A stretch of 64,000 nucleotides of DNA from Terrimicrobiaceae bacterium. Lineage in GTDB: Bacteria > Verrucomicrobiota > Verrucomicrobiia > Chthoniobacterales > Terrimicrobiaceae. The position numbers were made by a program, and so were the translations under genes. How positions within the stretch are numbered: position 1 is the first letter of the stretch; every line of letters starts with the position of its first letter. Positions 9,380 to 18,948 of this stretch are shown here, in pieces. The DNA is taken from the NCBI GenBank assembly GCA_018402345.1, contig JAGYIV010000008.1:682001-746000 (forward strand), read 5' to 3'. The notes below the pieces were generated by a model. The model had not been told where the DNA came from and searched no databases. It saw nothing but the letters and a program-made list of their open reading frames with translations.

Positions 9380-11264
9380 AAAGTGGAAAGTTCCTCCCAG
9401 CGGGCGTAGAGACGCTCAATCTCCGATTTTGCACCCCCCAGGCGCGCGACCGTCAAGGGAGCCTCGGCCGCACGGGTGGCATGGAACGCGGGATCGTTCA
9501 GGAGGGCTTCGAGATCCGCGACCGCCTGTTCTGCCTTCAGAATCGCCTCCTCCATGCCGTCGAGCTCGACTTTTTCCTTGTTGGTCAGCTTCCGGACAGG
9601 TCGAACCTCCACCGGCGGCAGCGATGGCTCGGCCGACACGGTGTATTTGCGCTCGAGATTCCTGTGGTGGCGAAGCCGCTCCTGCTTTTTCTCGAGATAA
9701 TACGAATAGTTCCCCGACTGGATGTGAATCCCTCCGGCTCGAAGGCGATAATCTGGTCGCAAACGCGGTCCAAAAAATACCGGTCATGGCTGACCACCAG
9801 AATCGTCCCGTCAAACGCCGCCAGCGCCTCCTCAAGCATACGCAGGCTCCCGAGATCGAGATCGTTTGTGGGCTCGTCGAGCACGATCACGTTGCCTCCG
9901 CGGCAAAGCGCCTTGGCCAGCGCCAAACGCGCCCGCTCGCCACCGGACAGCTTGCCGACGCATTCGTTGACCCTCGCGTCGTCGAAAAGAAACCGCCGCA
10001 GATAGGAACGGACCGTGATTTTCTGGTCTCCGAATTCCACCATGCCGGCCGTTCCGCCGATTTCCTCCATCACCGTGCCATTCGGATTCAAGCGCGCGCG
10101 GTCCTGGTCGATCGAGTTGAAGGCCACCCGTTTTCCGATCGTTACGGTTCCCTCGCTCGGCTCCAACTGGCCGAGGCACAACCGCAGCAACGTCGTCTTT
10201 CCCGAACCATTCCGCCCAACGATCCCTGTGCACTGGCCGGGGCGGAGGGAAAGCTCAAGACCACGAAAGAGCCAACGCTCTCCATCGCCGGTTGGAAAAC
10301 GCACCCCGGTGTTGATCATTTCTACAGCTGTATTTCCAATCTCCGTCGCGGGCGGAATCACCAGATCAAGCTCACGTTCCTCGGGCGGAGCGTCCTGCCC
10401 GGCGACTTGATAAAACTCCTCGAGTCGCTTCTTGGATTTCGTCCGCCGCGCACGCACCCCGGCGCGCACGAATTCAAGCTCGGCCTTGATGAACCGCTGG
10501 CGACGGCGCTCGGACTGCTCGGCGACCTGCTGGCGAATCGCCTTCGACTCAAGGTAGGCGGTGTAGTTGCCCGGATGCGAATACGCCTGCCCGAAACTCA
10601 ACTCGACGATCCGTGTGGCGATTGTTTCGAGGAAATAACGGTCGTGCGTCACAAACACCACCGCGCCGGAAAAGCCGCGCAAAAATTCCTCCAGCCAATC
10701 GATCGACTCGGCGTCGAGGTGGTTCGTTGGCTCGTCGAGCAACAGAAGATCGGGCTGCGAGGCCAATGCCCGGCACAGGGCGACGCGCCGCTTCTCGCCG
10801 CCGGAGAGAGTGGCCACTGGCGTTTCCAGCGGCGGGGTGCAGAGCGCCCCGGCAAGCGACTTGATGCGCTGCTCGAGATTCCAACCGTCGGCATGCTGGA
10901 TGCGGTCCAAGAGCGACTGAAGCTCGTCCTCGCTTCCCTCGCCGCGCTCGTATTCGCGCATCCACGCAACAAGATCCGCCGCGCCCGCCTCGATGTTTTC
11001 AAAAACAGTCCGTCCAAGATCGAGTTCGAACTCCTGCGGCAAATACCCGACCCGCAATCCGCGGCGAACGGACATCGCCCCCGCATCCGGATCCTGCGCC
11101 CCGGCGAGGATTTTCAACAGGCTCGTCTTCCCGCATCCGTTCCGCCCGACCAAGCCCACCTTCTCGCCTGGAGCGACGGTCAACGAAACGCCTGCCAGGA
11201 GTTCTTGCGGACCATAGGCCAACCGCAGGCCGTTGGCGGATAGAATTGCAGGAACCGCAGACAT
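9376..11264 (-). CDS. ABC-F family ATPase (Uup-like), one frameshift near 9731
   Basis: Soluble tandem-ATPase ABC-F protein; family members act on the ribosome, and Uup-type members have a C-terminal coiled coil. First ATPase: GRNGCGKTS, LSGGEKRRVALCRAL, LLLDEPTNHLD. The linker is charged, and the second ATPase has GRNGSGKTT, LSGGERARLALAKAL and VLDEPTNDLD. The frame then breaks at a CCC run (9730-9732 on the plus strand). Restoring one base joins it to the C-terminal part IHIQSGNYSYYLEKKQERLR through a basic, coiled-coil-like tail ending in EELSTL. The start ATG overlaps the yraN stop (TGATG) and the stop overlaps the rapA start. There are no transmembrane segments. Confidence 0.88.
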
Positions 11265-11635
11265 CAGTAGACGAAATGCTCGGGCACCTGGAAGGCGTTC
11301 TCGATATGCCTCACCTCAAGGGAATCGCCTGCGACGACCTCGACCACATCGAACCGGTAGGTGATATCTGGCATGCCGAGCATGTGGAGCCACTTCATCG
11401 CGCCGCGCAGGATAAGTTGGCGTTTCTTTTTGTCCACCGCATCGAGCGGACGCCCGAACTCCTCGCCGGATCGGGTCTTGACCTCGACAAACACAAGCTC
11501 CCCGTGCCGCTTGTCACGGCAGACGATATCGACCTCCCCGCCGTGTGGCGCTCGGAAATTGCATCGCAGAATCTTGTGCCCGTGCCGCCGCAGATATCCC
11601 GCGGCGATCCGCTCGCCTCTCCGGCCAAGCGCCAT
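11264..11635 (-). CDS. yraN: YraN family (UPF0102) putative nuclease-like protein
   Basis: Small protein of the UPF0102/YraN family, which has a restriction-endonuclease-like fold; cellular role unsettled. Motifs: LGRRGERIAAGYLRRHGH near the N-terminus, then GGEVDIVCRD and LVFVEVKTRSG, matching the E-D-ExK core. The ATG at 11635 gives 123 residues, the normal family length, and has a GGTGAG Shine-Dalgarno-like sequence upstream. Longer starts would run into rnhB. It follows rnhB directly, the classical rplS-rnhB-yraN order. Confidence 0.9.
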   Translation of the reverse strand: MALGRRGERIAAGYLRRHGHKILRCNFRAPHGGEVDIVCRDKRHGELVFVEVKTRSGEEFGRPLDAVDKKKRQLILRGAMKWLHMLGMPDITYRFDVVEVVAGDSLEVRHIENAFQVPEHFVY

Positions 11636-11645
11636 GTGGGGTGCC

Positions 11646-12263
11646 TCACCAAAGCTCGCGCTGCGCCACAGGCGCAAAACTTTTTCGGTGAATTGGACAA
11701 GGCCCATGGGCACGCAGTTTGTCAAAGTGCTCGCGCGTTGGGTAGCCTTTATGCTTTGCAAATCCATACTCCGGATACTCGCGGTCCAGCTCCACCATCG
11801 ACCGGTCGCGCTCGACCTTCGCGATGATACTCGCGGCGGCGATACTCAAACTGATGCCGTCCCCTCCGACCAACGCGGTCTGCGGACAAGGAAAATCCGG
11901 GACCGGCAACCCGTCGATCAACACATGCGCGGGGCGAGGATCCAGCCTCGACCACGCCTCACGCATCGCCGCATGCGTGGCGCGAAGGATGTTCAACCGA
12001 TCAATCTCAGCCGGTGACATCGAAACGGATGCCCAGAAAACCCCGCGCATTGTGGTCAACCGCTCGTAAATCCGCTCACGGCGAGCGGCACTCAACTTCT
12101 TCGAGTCGTCCAACCCTTCGAGATGAAACCCCTCGGGCAACACAACCGCCGCTGCAAAAAGAGGCCCCGCCAAGGGGCCTCGTCCCGCTTCATCGATCCC
12201 GGCCACCGGGGAAATTCCCCGGGCGTTTAGTGATGCCTCGTGCTCCAGCGAGCAACCCGGCAT
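11646..12263 (-). CDS. rnhB: Ribonuclease HII
   Basis: RNase HII removes ribonucleotides and RNA from RNA:DNA hybrids. The 205-residue protein begins the catalytic fold with GIDEAGRGPLAGP (Asp and Glu of the DEDD set), followed by LDDSKKLS, an HVLIDGLPVP segment with another catalytic Asp, GDGISLSIAAASIIAKVERD, and the C-terminal HKGYPTREH / HRKSF signature. Its ATG abuts the rplS stop with no spacer, indicating translational coupling within the rplS operon. Confidence 0.95.
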   Translation of the reverse strand: MPGCSLEHEASLNARGISPVAGIDEAGRGPLAGPLFAAAVVLPEGFHLEGLDDSKKLSAARRERIYERLTTMRGVFWASVSMSPAEIDRLNILRATHAAMREAWSRLDPRPAHVLIDGLPVPDFPCPQTALVGGDGISLSIAAASIIAKVERDRSMVELDREYPEYGFAKHKGYPTREHFDKLRAHGPCPIHRKSFAPVAQRELW

Positions 12264-12617
12264 TTAGGAACGATCAGCGCGGTCTTTGACAGTCGTTGCC
12301 GATTTGCCCTTGCGCGAGCGGAGGTAATTCAGCTTCGCACGGCGCACTGCCCCACGACGCTCCACCTCGATCTTCGCGATACGGGGAGAATGCAACGGAA
12401 ATACCCGCTCGACTCCCTCACCGTAAGAGACACGGCGCACCGTGAAATTCTCGTTGATCCCGGTCCCCTTGCGGCCAATCACGATGCCAGAGTAAATCTG
12501 GATACGCTCCTTGTCGCCTTCAACAACGCGCGTGTGAACTTTGATCGTGTCGCCAACATTGAAAGGGGTCGTGTCGGACTTGAGTTGTTCGGATTCGATT
12601 TTTTGGATGATGGTCAT
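12264..12617 (-). CDS. rplS: 50S ribosomal protein L19
   Basis: Large-subunit ribosomal protein at the 30S-50S interface; 117 residues, normal length. Conserved blocks [40 protein letters not shown], and [17 protein letters not shown] followed by RRAKLNYLR are all present. It is the first gene of the chain rplS-rnhB-yraN-ABC-F-rapA-hemB-PAP2. The usual upstream partners rpsP, rimM and trmD are not here: a pseudopilin gene lies 26 bases upstream instead. Confidence 0.97.
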   Translation of the reverse strand: MTIIQKIESEQLKSDTTPFNVGDTIKVHTRVVEGDKERIQIYSGIVIGRKGTGINENFTVRRVSYGEGVERVFPLHSPRIAKIEVERRGAVRRAKLNYLRSRKGKSATTVKDRADRS

Positions 12618-12643
12618 ACGGTTTGTTAAATAATGCAGACTTG

Positions 12644-13267
12644 TTAGTTAGATGGAGGATTAAGCGCTGTATCTAATGCATTGTAGAAAGCGTCTGGGAA
12701 AAAGAGCGTATCGTTTTCTGCTTGCGCACCTTGGTATACCAAACCATCCCCACCTTTTCTAAAGACCACAAATGCTTTGTTTCCGAAAGGCTGAGCGTCT
12801 GGTTCGAGTGCCGTTCCAGGGGCCACAAAGTTTGCTGATGTAATAAAAATAGCTTGCATCGGGCTGCTCTCACGAACTCCATAAACAGTCAATGCGCTCG
12901 GTGTCGCGGTAGTGACATCTTCGGTGGCGTTTCGACTTACACCAGGCGCAACGAGCATTTTGTTAAAATCATTTGTGGACAGGTATCCACCAGTTGTAAG
13001 GGGAGTAGCCCATCCGTCCCAATCGTCACCAGTATCACCAGGCCACCCTAATGTAGTGTCACCAGTGGTCATGCCATCCGCAGCCATGTTAAAGGTAGCA
13101 ACATACAGCTGTCGTGCGTTGCTCATTGTTTGGGCAGCTTGACCTCTGGTCAACGCTCCAGTGATCGCCGGCAGCGCCAAAGCCGCCAAAATCGCGATGA
13201 TCGAAATGACCACGAGAAGTTCAATGAGGGTGAATCCGGAACGGAAGTATTTTTTGAGGGTTTTCAT
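12644..13267 (-). CDS. Type IV/II pseudopilin with class III signal peptide
   Basis: A 207-residue exported protein with a classical prepilin leader: a short basic N-terminus ([11 protein letters not shown]), cleavage expected between Gly and Phe, the [17 protein letters not shown] helix with Glu at +5, then [19 protein letters not shown]. The C-terminal domain (to residue 207) is soluble and not recognised. Verrucomicrobia encode many such single pseudopilins, usually tied to type II secretion-like machinery, but no pilus ATPase, platform or peptidase gene is nearby. Base composition is noticeably more AT-rich than in its neighbours. The start at 13267 is set by the leader; the frame is open further upstream. 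Confidence 0.85.
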   Translation of the reverse strand: MKTLKKYFRSGFTLIELLVVISIIAILAALALPAITGALTRGQAAQTMSNARQLYVATFNMAADGMTTGDTTLGWPGDTGDDWDGWATPLTTGGYLSTNDFNKMLVAPGVSRNATEDVTTATPSALTVYGVRESSPMQAIFITSANFVAPGTALEPDAQPFGNKAFVVFRKGGDGLVYQGAQAENDTLFFPDAFYNALDTALNPPSN

Positions 13268-13296
13268 AATATGAGGGTGGTTTGAATTGCGCCGCG

Positions 13297-13324
13297 TTGT
13301 TATCAGTTGTTCAACGTCGGTCAA
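13297..13324 (-). promoter_or_regulatory. Candidate sigma-70-type promoter for the pseudopilin gene
   Basis: On the minus strand TTGACC (13324-13319) is followed after 16 bases by TAACAA (13302-13297), placing a start site about 20-25 bases before the pseudopilin ATG. The -35 element is good and the -10 element is weak. It could also drive rplS and the genes behind it, since no terminator is visible in the 26 bases between. Confidence 0.3.
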
Positions 13325-13408
13325 CTCAATTTCGCTGAATTTTTCTCCCGCGCAACTCCCGTTGTCTTTCCTCTTGCCCCGGCGCACTTCATTGTCTAAC
13401 TCAGCCGC

Positions 13409-13820
13409 ATGAAATTTTTCTCCCTCCTCATCGTCGCATTGGCCCTCGCCGTCCCTGCCCAAGCCGACATCCAAGCACCTCCCGGCTCGGACTTCGGCCC
13501 CACACGCAAGCTCGGTCGGGGTATCGCGAACCTCGCCTATGGTGCCACGGAGATTCCTTTTCAATGGGCGCTCATCAACGACCTCGAGGGCAACGCCGCC
13601 GCGTGGAGCTACGGCCTCGTCCGCGGCACCGGCCGGACACTGGCGCGACTCGGCTACGGCATCTACGAAGTGGCATTGTTCCCCTTCCCGCTTCACAACG
13701 GTTCCTACCGTCCCCCTACCGCAGCGATATTCCATGGATCAACTCCGGCTACTCGAATTCCCACCCGAGTTGGGATTTGAAACTCGATACAACTACACTC
13801 GGTTCTATCCCGATCTGTAG
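13409..13820 (+). CDS. TIGR04073-type exosortase-associated protein, frameshifted near the 3' end
   Basis: Small secreted protein with a Sec signal peptide (MKFFSLLIVALALAVPAQA). The mature part, RKLGRGIANLAYGATEIPFQ and GRTLARLGYGIYEVALFPFP, matches the family called exosortase system-associated TIGR04073, whose function is unknown. The first frame runs on to 13780 with an unnatural tail. A plausible native tail is reached by changing frame at the C-run near 13712 (PYRSDIPWINSGYS) and again near 13755 (EFPPELGFETRYNYTRFYPD), stopping at 13820. The frame reconstruction is my inference; the N-terminal 95 residues are secure. Confidence 0.65.
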
Positions 13821-13909
13821 GCTCGTTGCCCTCGGCATCATCCGCGTTGGCACTCTCCGACCTTGACGGGGGTCCGTCTGGCTTGGAAAACGTCGCTCGG
13901 TTTTCCTGC

Positions 13910-14868
13910 ATGATCTCTCTTACTGTTCCAGTCTACAACGAGCGCGAGGCCCTTGGTCCGCTGTTTGAAAAAGTCCGCGCCGTCATGGAGCGGAATTACT
14001 CTGACAATTGGGAGATCATCTTCGTCAACGACGGCAGTCACGATGGCAGTGCCGAGTTCTTGGACTCCCTCGCCGCATCCTGCCCAAGGGTGAAAGTCGT
14101 CCACTTCCGCAGAAACTTCGGCCAGACCGCCGCCATGATGGCTGGCTTTGATTTCGCGCAGGGCGAGACCATCATTCCGCTCGACGGCGATGGCCAGAAC
14201 GATCCTGAAGACATCCCCCGCATGATCGCGAAGCTCGAGGAGGGGTATGAAGTCTGCTCCGGATGGAGAAAAGACAGGCAGGACAACGCGCTCCAACGCA
14301 ACCTCCCCAGCATCCTCGCCAACAAGCTCATCTCCGCCATGTCTGGCGTCCAACTCCACGACTTCGGTTGCTCGCTCAAGGCATACCGCGCCGAGGTCAT
14401 CAAAGGCGTCCGCCTCTACGGGGAAATGCACCGCTTCCTGCCCATCTACGCCAAGTGGCACGGCGCGCGGATCACTGAGATCCCCGTCAGCCACCATGCC
14501 CGCAAGACCGGCCACTCGAAATACGGCCTCGAACGCGTGCTCAAAGTCATCATGGATCTCATGACCGTGCGCTTCCTCGACCGCTACATGCTGAAGCCGA
14601 TGTATCTTTTTGGTTTCTGGGGATTCCTCTCACTCGTGGCCTCGCTCGGATTCAGCGTCTGGGCCGTCTACATGCGCACCAGGGATACTTTTTCACCGAT
14701 ACCCCGCTTCCCATGATGGCCGTCTTTGCCTTTATGACGGGCGTGATCTGCATTCTCATGGGTCTCCTCGCCGAGATGATCACGCGCACCTTCCACGAAT
14801 CCCAAAACAAGGCGATCTACATGGTTCGCGACACCCGGAACCTCGACGGGAAAACCTCCGCGGACTGA
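13910..14868 (+). CDS. Family 2 glycosyltransferase (polyprenyl-phosphate sugar transferase type), one frameshift near 14683
   Basis: Membrane-anchored GT2 enzyme of the DPM/GtrB/ArnC kind, which moves a sugar from a nucleotide donor to a polyprenyl phosphate. Seen: start MISLTVPVYNEREALGPLFE, the DDG-type donor site (FVNDGSHDGS), HFRRNFGQTAAMMAGFDFA, LDGDGQNDPEDIP, and two C-terminal hydrophobic helices. The first helix ends where the frame breaks, at a GGG run (14682-14684). One extra base joins it to DTPLPMMAVFAFMTGVICIL and the conserved end RDTRNLDG. The stop overlaps the asparagine synthase ATG (TGATG). The most likely role is in exopolysaccharide or glycolipid assembly with the next three genes. 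Confidence 0.85.
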
Positions 14869-16718
14869 TGTGCGGCATCGCCGGATTCGTCGGCCGGGGG
14901 GGCAGCGCCGATCTGCGCCGCATGACGCAATGCCTCACGCACCGCGGCCCCGATGCCGAAGGCTACTTTGAAAAACCCGCAGCCGGCGTGTTTCTGGGCC
15001 ACCGCCGGTTGTCCATCATCGACCTCTCCGGCGGCGCTCAACCCATGTCCACGCCGGACGCGCTCACGACGATCGTCTTCAACGGCGAAATCTACAACCA
15101 CGCCGAACTCCGGCGCGACTTGCTGGCCAAAGGCCACACGTTCGCCACCGACCACTCGGACACCGAAGTCCTGCTCCACGCCTGGCGCGCGTGGGGCCCT
15201 GCGATGCTCGACCGCCTCAATGGCATGTGGGCGTTCGCCATTCTCGATGAAGCACACCGCCGCCTTTTCCTCGCCCGCGACCGCTTTGGAAAAAAACCGC
15301 TCTACTGGTTCTTCCACAACGGCACGTTTGCCTTTTCCTCCGAACTCACCTCCCTCCGCCAACATCCAGACGCCCCGCAAAACGCCTCCGAACTCGCCCG
15401 GGTCAAATTCCTCGCCCACGCCCTGATCCCCGCTCCACATACACCGATCGAGGGCATCCACAAACTCCCCGCCGGCCACCATCTCTCACTCCCCCTCGAT
15501 GGCTCCTCTCCGACTCTCCAGCGCTGGTGGCGCTACACGCTCGAACCGGATGCCTCCCCGAAAAACGAATCCGCCCTCGTCGATGAACTCCTCGAAACCC
15601 TCACCCGTGCCACCGATCGCCGCCTCGTTGCCGATGTCCCACTCGGCGTTTTCCTGAGCGGCGGCCTCGACTCCTCCACCATCGCCGCCCTGGCAAGCGC
15701 CTCCCGGAAGACCTCCGCCACCCAAGCCCTCCAAACATTCACCATCGGCTTCCAAGAACCCACCTTCGACGAGTCCCCCTTCGCCGCCCGTGTCGCCCAA
15801 TTTCTCCAAACCGACCACCACACCGACACGCTTAGCCTCGATGCCGCGCTGGAATCCATGCCGCGCATCTTCGATCTTCTCGACGAACCCCAAGGCGACG
15901 GCTCGCTCCTCCCGACATGGCTCCTGTGCCGCTTCGCCCGCACGAAAGTCACCGTCGCCCTCAGCGGCGACGGCGGGGATGAACTCTTCGCCGGCTACGA
16001 CCCCTTCCGCGCCCTCCGGCTTGCCTCGCTCTACCAAAAAACCGTCCCCCGCCCTTTCCACGACGCCCTCCGCCTCCTTGCTGCCCGCCTCCCCGTTTCC
16101 CATCAAAACCTCAGCCTCGATTTCAAAATCAAACGCACCCTCCGCGGACTCGACCATGCCCCCCGCCTCTGGAACCCGGTCTGGCTTGGCGCGCTTGAGC
16201 CAGCCGACCTCGCCCGCCTCACCCAGTCACGCTTTTCACTCGAGGAAATCTACAGCGAGGCCATCGAGTCGTGGGAATCCTGCAGTTCCACCGATCCAGT
16301 CGACCGCACCCTTCAGTTCTATACAGAAATCTATCTGCAGGACGGCATCCTCGCGAAAGCCGATCGCGCCAGCATGATGAATTCCCTCGAGGTCCGCAGC
16401 CCCCTTCTCGACATCGAAGTCGCCAACTTCGCCCGACGCCTTCCCCATTCCTTCAAGCTCCGCGGCAAAACCACCAAATACCTCCTCAAGCGCGCCGCAG
16501 AACGCCTCCTCCCTCGCGACATCGTTCACCGCAAAAAGAAAGGCTTCGGATCTCCCATCGGTGCCTGGCTCCGCTCGGAGCGCATCACCCCGGCCCCCAC
16601 CAACCCCCTTCTCAAGGATCACCTCGCGTCCCACCTCGCCGGACACTCAGACGAACGCCTCCACCTCTGGTGCGAATACGTCTGGCAGCAATGGGAAAAA
16701 CGAACCTCCATTCCGTGA
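14868..16718 (+). CDS. asnB: Asparagine synthase (glutamine-hydrolysing), polysaccharide-cluster type
   Basis: A 616-residue two-domain enzyme. N-terminal class II glutaminase: Met-Cys start MCGIAGFVGRGG with the nucleophilic Cys2, then LTHRGPDAEGYF, HRRLSIIDLSGG and VFNGEIYNH. C-terminal synthetase: PPi-loop motif VFLSGGLDSSTIAALA, ALSGDGGDELFAGYDPF, and MNSLEVRSPLLD near the end. The domain order and length are typical of AsnB. Members in surface-polysaccharide clusters may amidate sugar acids rather than make free asparagine. The placement between a GT2 and two GT4 genes, with overlapping ends on both sides, favours that reading but does not prove it. A longer in-frame extension exists upstream, but Cys2 fixes the start. 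Confidence 0.92.
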   Translation: MCGIAGFVGRGGSADLRRMTQCLTHRGPDAEGYFEKPAAGVFLGHRRLSIIDLSGGAQPMSTPDALTTIVFNGEIYNHAELRRDLLAKGHTFATDHSDTEVLLHAWRAWGPAMLDRLNGMWAFAILDEAHRRLFLARDRFGKKPLYWFFHNGTFAFSSELTSLRQHPDAPQNASELARVKFLAHALIPAPHTPIEGIHKLPAGHHLSLPLDGSSPTLQRWWRYTLEPDASPKNESALVDELLETLTRATDRRLVADVPLGVFLSGGLDSSTIAALASASRKTSATQALQTFTIGFQEPTFDESPFAARVAQFLQTDHHTDTLSLDAALESMPRIFDLLDEPQGDGSLLPTWLLCRFARTKVTVALSGDGGDELFAGYDPFRALRLASLYQKTVPRPFHDALRLLAARLPVSHQNLSLDFKIKRTLRGLDHAPRLWNPVWLGALEPADLARLTQSRFSLEEIYSEAIESWESCSSTDPVDRTLQFYTEIYLQDGILAKADRASMMNSLEVRSPLLDIEVANFARRLPHSFKLRGKTTKYLLKRAAERLLPRDIVHRKKKGFGSPIGAWLRSERITPAPTNPLLKDHLASHLAGHSDERLHLWCEYVWQQWEKRTSIP

Positions 16719-17821
16719 AGCGAGTCCTCCACGTCATCGACAGTCTCCACCTCGGCGGCGCGCAAGAGGTCGTGCAGAACCTTGCGACGTGCGGCTCCCC
16801 GCGTTTCAAACATGAAGTCGCCACCATGCACGGGCGCGGCATTTATTGGAACCGCTTGCGCGACGCAGGCATCGCCGTCCACTCGCTCTCTCCCCACAAG
16901 CATCTCCCCCTCTACCTCGCGACCCTTCCGGCACTCATCCTCTCGACGCGCCCGGACATCCTCCACTGCCACTTGATTCCGTCGAACATCATCGCCAAGC
17001 CCATCGGATCCCTCCTCGGCGTCCCCCTCGTCATCAATCACGACCACACAAACGACCCCCACCGCATCGACAACAAGCTCCTCCTCGCGCTGGACAAATC
17101 CACCAACCGCTTCGCCCGCCACATCATCGCCGTTGCTGCCGCCTGCCGCGATTTCCTCATCCACCACGAATCCATCCCGCCGGAAAAAATCACCCTCGTT
17201 CCAAATGCCATCGACTTGCGCCGCTTCTCACCGGGCACCATCGATCGCCGGGAATCCCGGGCCAAGCTGGGACTGCCGCCGGAGGCTCCCGTCATCGCAG
17301 GCGTCGGACGCCTGAACCCGCAAAAAAATTTCTCCCTGTTTCTGGAAATCGCCGCCGCCGTGTCGGCCGAAATCCCCGATGCCCGCTTTCTTCTCGCGGG
17401 CGAGGGTCCGGAGGAACCACTCCTTCGCGAACAAGCCTCGACACTCGGAATCGCCGACCGCGTCGTCTTTGCGGGCTACGTCCCGGACACCAGACTCGTT
17501 TACTCGGCCTCCGACATCCTCCTCATGCCCTCGCGCTTCGAGGGCCTTCCCATGACCCTCCTCGAAGCCATGGCCATGGGTCTCCCGGTGGTTGCATCCA
17601 ATCTCGACGGCATCGCGGAAGTGATCACCGATGCCTGCGAGGGATTCCTCGCCGAACCGGGCCATGCCCCGGCGTTCACTTCCCGCATCCTGCAACTCCT
17701 CCAAGATCCCTCGCTCGCCTCCCGCATCGCCACCTCCGCCCGCGCAACAATCGAAACGAACCACTCGGTGGAGAAAATGACTTCCGCCGTGGAGGCCATC
17801 TACGACCGATTCCTCCCATGA
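16691..17821 (+). CDS. Family 4 glycosyltransferase
   Basis: GT-B fold glycosyltransferase, about 376 residues. The N-terminal domain begins KRVLHVIDSLHLGGAQEVVQ, typical of GT4 enzymes. The C-terminal nucleotide-sugar domain has GVGRLNPQKNFSLFLEIAA, FLLAGEGPEEPLLREQA, and the EX7E-like SRFEGLPMTLLEAMAMGLPV ending in a conserved GIAEVI. The start is uncertain: ATG at 16691 (inside the end of asnB) or GTG at 16715 overlapping the asnB stop. The stop overlaps the next gene as ATGA. Acceptor and donor are unknown. Confidence 0.88.
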   Translation: MGKTNLHSVKRVLHVIDSLHLGGAQEVVQNLATCGSPRFKHEVATMHGRGIYWNRLRDAGIAVHSLSPHKHLPLYLATLPALILSTRPDILHCHLIPSNIIAKPIGSLLGVPLVINHDHTNDPHRIDNKLLLALDKSTNRFARHIIAVAAACRDFLIHHESIPPEKITLVPNAIDLRRFSPGTIDRRESRAKLGLPPEAPVIAGVGRLNPQKNFSLFLEIAAAVSAEIPDARFLLAGEGPEEPLLREQASTLGIADRVVFAGYVPDTRLVYSASDILLMPSRFEGLPMTLLEAMAMGLPVVASNLDGIAEVITDACEGFLAEPGHAPAFTSRILQLLQDPSLASRIATSARATIETNHSVEKMTSAVEAIYDRFLP

Positions 17822-18942
17822 AAATCCTCGTCCTCTGCTACGAATACCCACCCGTGGGCGGCGGCGGCGGACGCGTGGCGGCATCGGTCGCGGAGGGTCT
17901 CGCCGCCCGGGCACACGAAGTGAAAGTTGTTTCTGCTGGTCTCCGGCACTTGCCTCGGCGGGCCGCAACCGGCGGCGTCGAGGTGCACCGTCCAGAATCG
18001 TTTCGAAGTCGCGAGGACACTTGCTCGGTGCTGGAGATGTCCCTCTATTTGGCCACCGCTTTCTTCCCCGCATGGCGGCTTTGCAGGCGGTGGAAGCCGG
18101 ATGTCATCCACGCCCACTTTGTTGTTCCCACCGGAGCCCTCGCCTTGGCGCTCCATTGGATCACCGGCATCCCCTATGTGCTCACCGCCCATCTGGGCGA
18201 TGTCCCCGGCGGCGTGCCGGAGCAGACCGATTCCCTCTTCCGCGTTCTCGGCCCATTCATCCGCCCGATCTGGAAACACGCCTCAGCCGTCACTGCGGTC
18301 AGCGGATTTGTCGCCGCTCTCGCGCGCAAGAATTGCGGCACTCCCGCCACCGTCATTCTCAACGGCGTGTCGATGCTTCCTCGTCCCGCCACCATCGCCT
18401 TGGGCACTCCGCCCCGTATCGTCCTGCTGGGACGTCTGAGCGTTCAAAAAAATCCACTCCTCGCCATCCGCTCCCTCGCCCTTCTGCATGACATCCCGTG
18501 GCAACTGGAAATCATCGGCGAAGGCCCGCTGGCAGACGACGTGCGCCAACTCATCGAAACCCACACCCTCTCAACTCGGGTGACGTTTTCCGGATGGCTC
18601 GACGCCCCAACCGTGTCCCAACGACTCGCCTCATCGGACATCCTGCTCATGACCTCGACCTCGGAAGGCCTCCCCATGGCCGCCATCGAAGCCATGCGCC
18701 ACGGACTCGCCATTGTCGGCAGCCGCATCGAAGGACTCTCGGATGTCATCTCGGAGGGACAAAACGGCCTTTTCTGCGACCTCACCCCCGGATCCTTCTC
18801 AGCCGCACTGCGCGGACTACTGGAATCCCCGGACCGCCTGCGCGCCATGCGCCTGGCTTCGCTGGACAAGGTCTCCGAATTCAACCTCCCCGACCGCGTG
18901 GCCGACTACGGGCGCGTTCTTCAAGCCGCCGCGAAGTGCTGA
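17818..18942 (+). CDS. Family 4 glycosyltransferase
   Basis: Second GT4 enzyme of the cluster, 374 residues. It starts MKILVLCYEYPPVGGGGGRV, a common GT4 opening, with DVIHAHFVVPTGALA in the acceptor domain. The donor domain shows ILNGVSM, LLGRLSVQKNPLLAIRSLA, EIIGEGPLADDVRQL and TSEGLPMAAIEAMRHGLAIV (EX7E-like). The ATGA overlap with the preceding GT4 gene indicates coupled translation. It ends 6 bases before the convergent lpxA. Probably works in the same surface-glycan pathway; specificity unknown. Confidence 0.88.
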   Translation: MKILVLCYEYPPVGGGGGRVAASVAEGLAARAHEVKVVSAGLRHLPRRAATGGVEVHRPESFRSREDTCSVLEMSLYLATAFFPAWRLCRRWKPDVIHAHFVVPTGALALALHWITGIPYVLTAHLGDVPGGVPEQTDSLFRVLGPFIRPIWKHASAVTAVSGFVAALARKNCGTPATVILNGVSMLPRPATIALGTPPRIVLLGRLSVQKNPLLAIRSLALLHDIPWQLEIIGEGPLADDVRQLIETHTLSTRVTFSGWLDAPTVSQRLASSDILLMTSTSEGLPMAAIEAMRHGLAIVGSRIEGLSDVISEGQNGLFCDLTPGSFSAALRGLLESPDRLRAMRLASLDKVSEFNLPDRVADYGRVLQAAAKC

Positions 18943-18948
18943 CCGCGC

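Noticed and set aside
9126-11243. A 705-codon open frame on the plus strand
   Set aside because: It lies antisense to the ABC-F and rapA genes, which show all family motifs in order. The plus-strand translation has no domain and is rich in Arg, Pro and Gly, as expected for an antisense shadow in GC-rich DNA.
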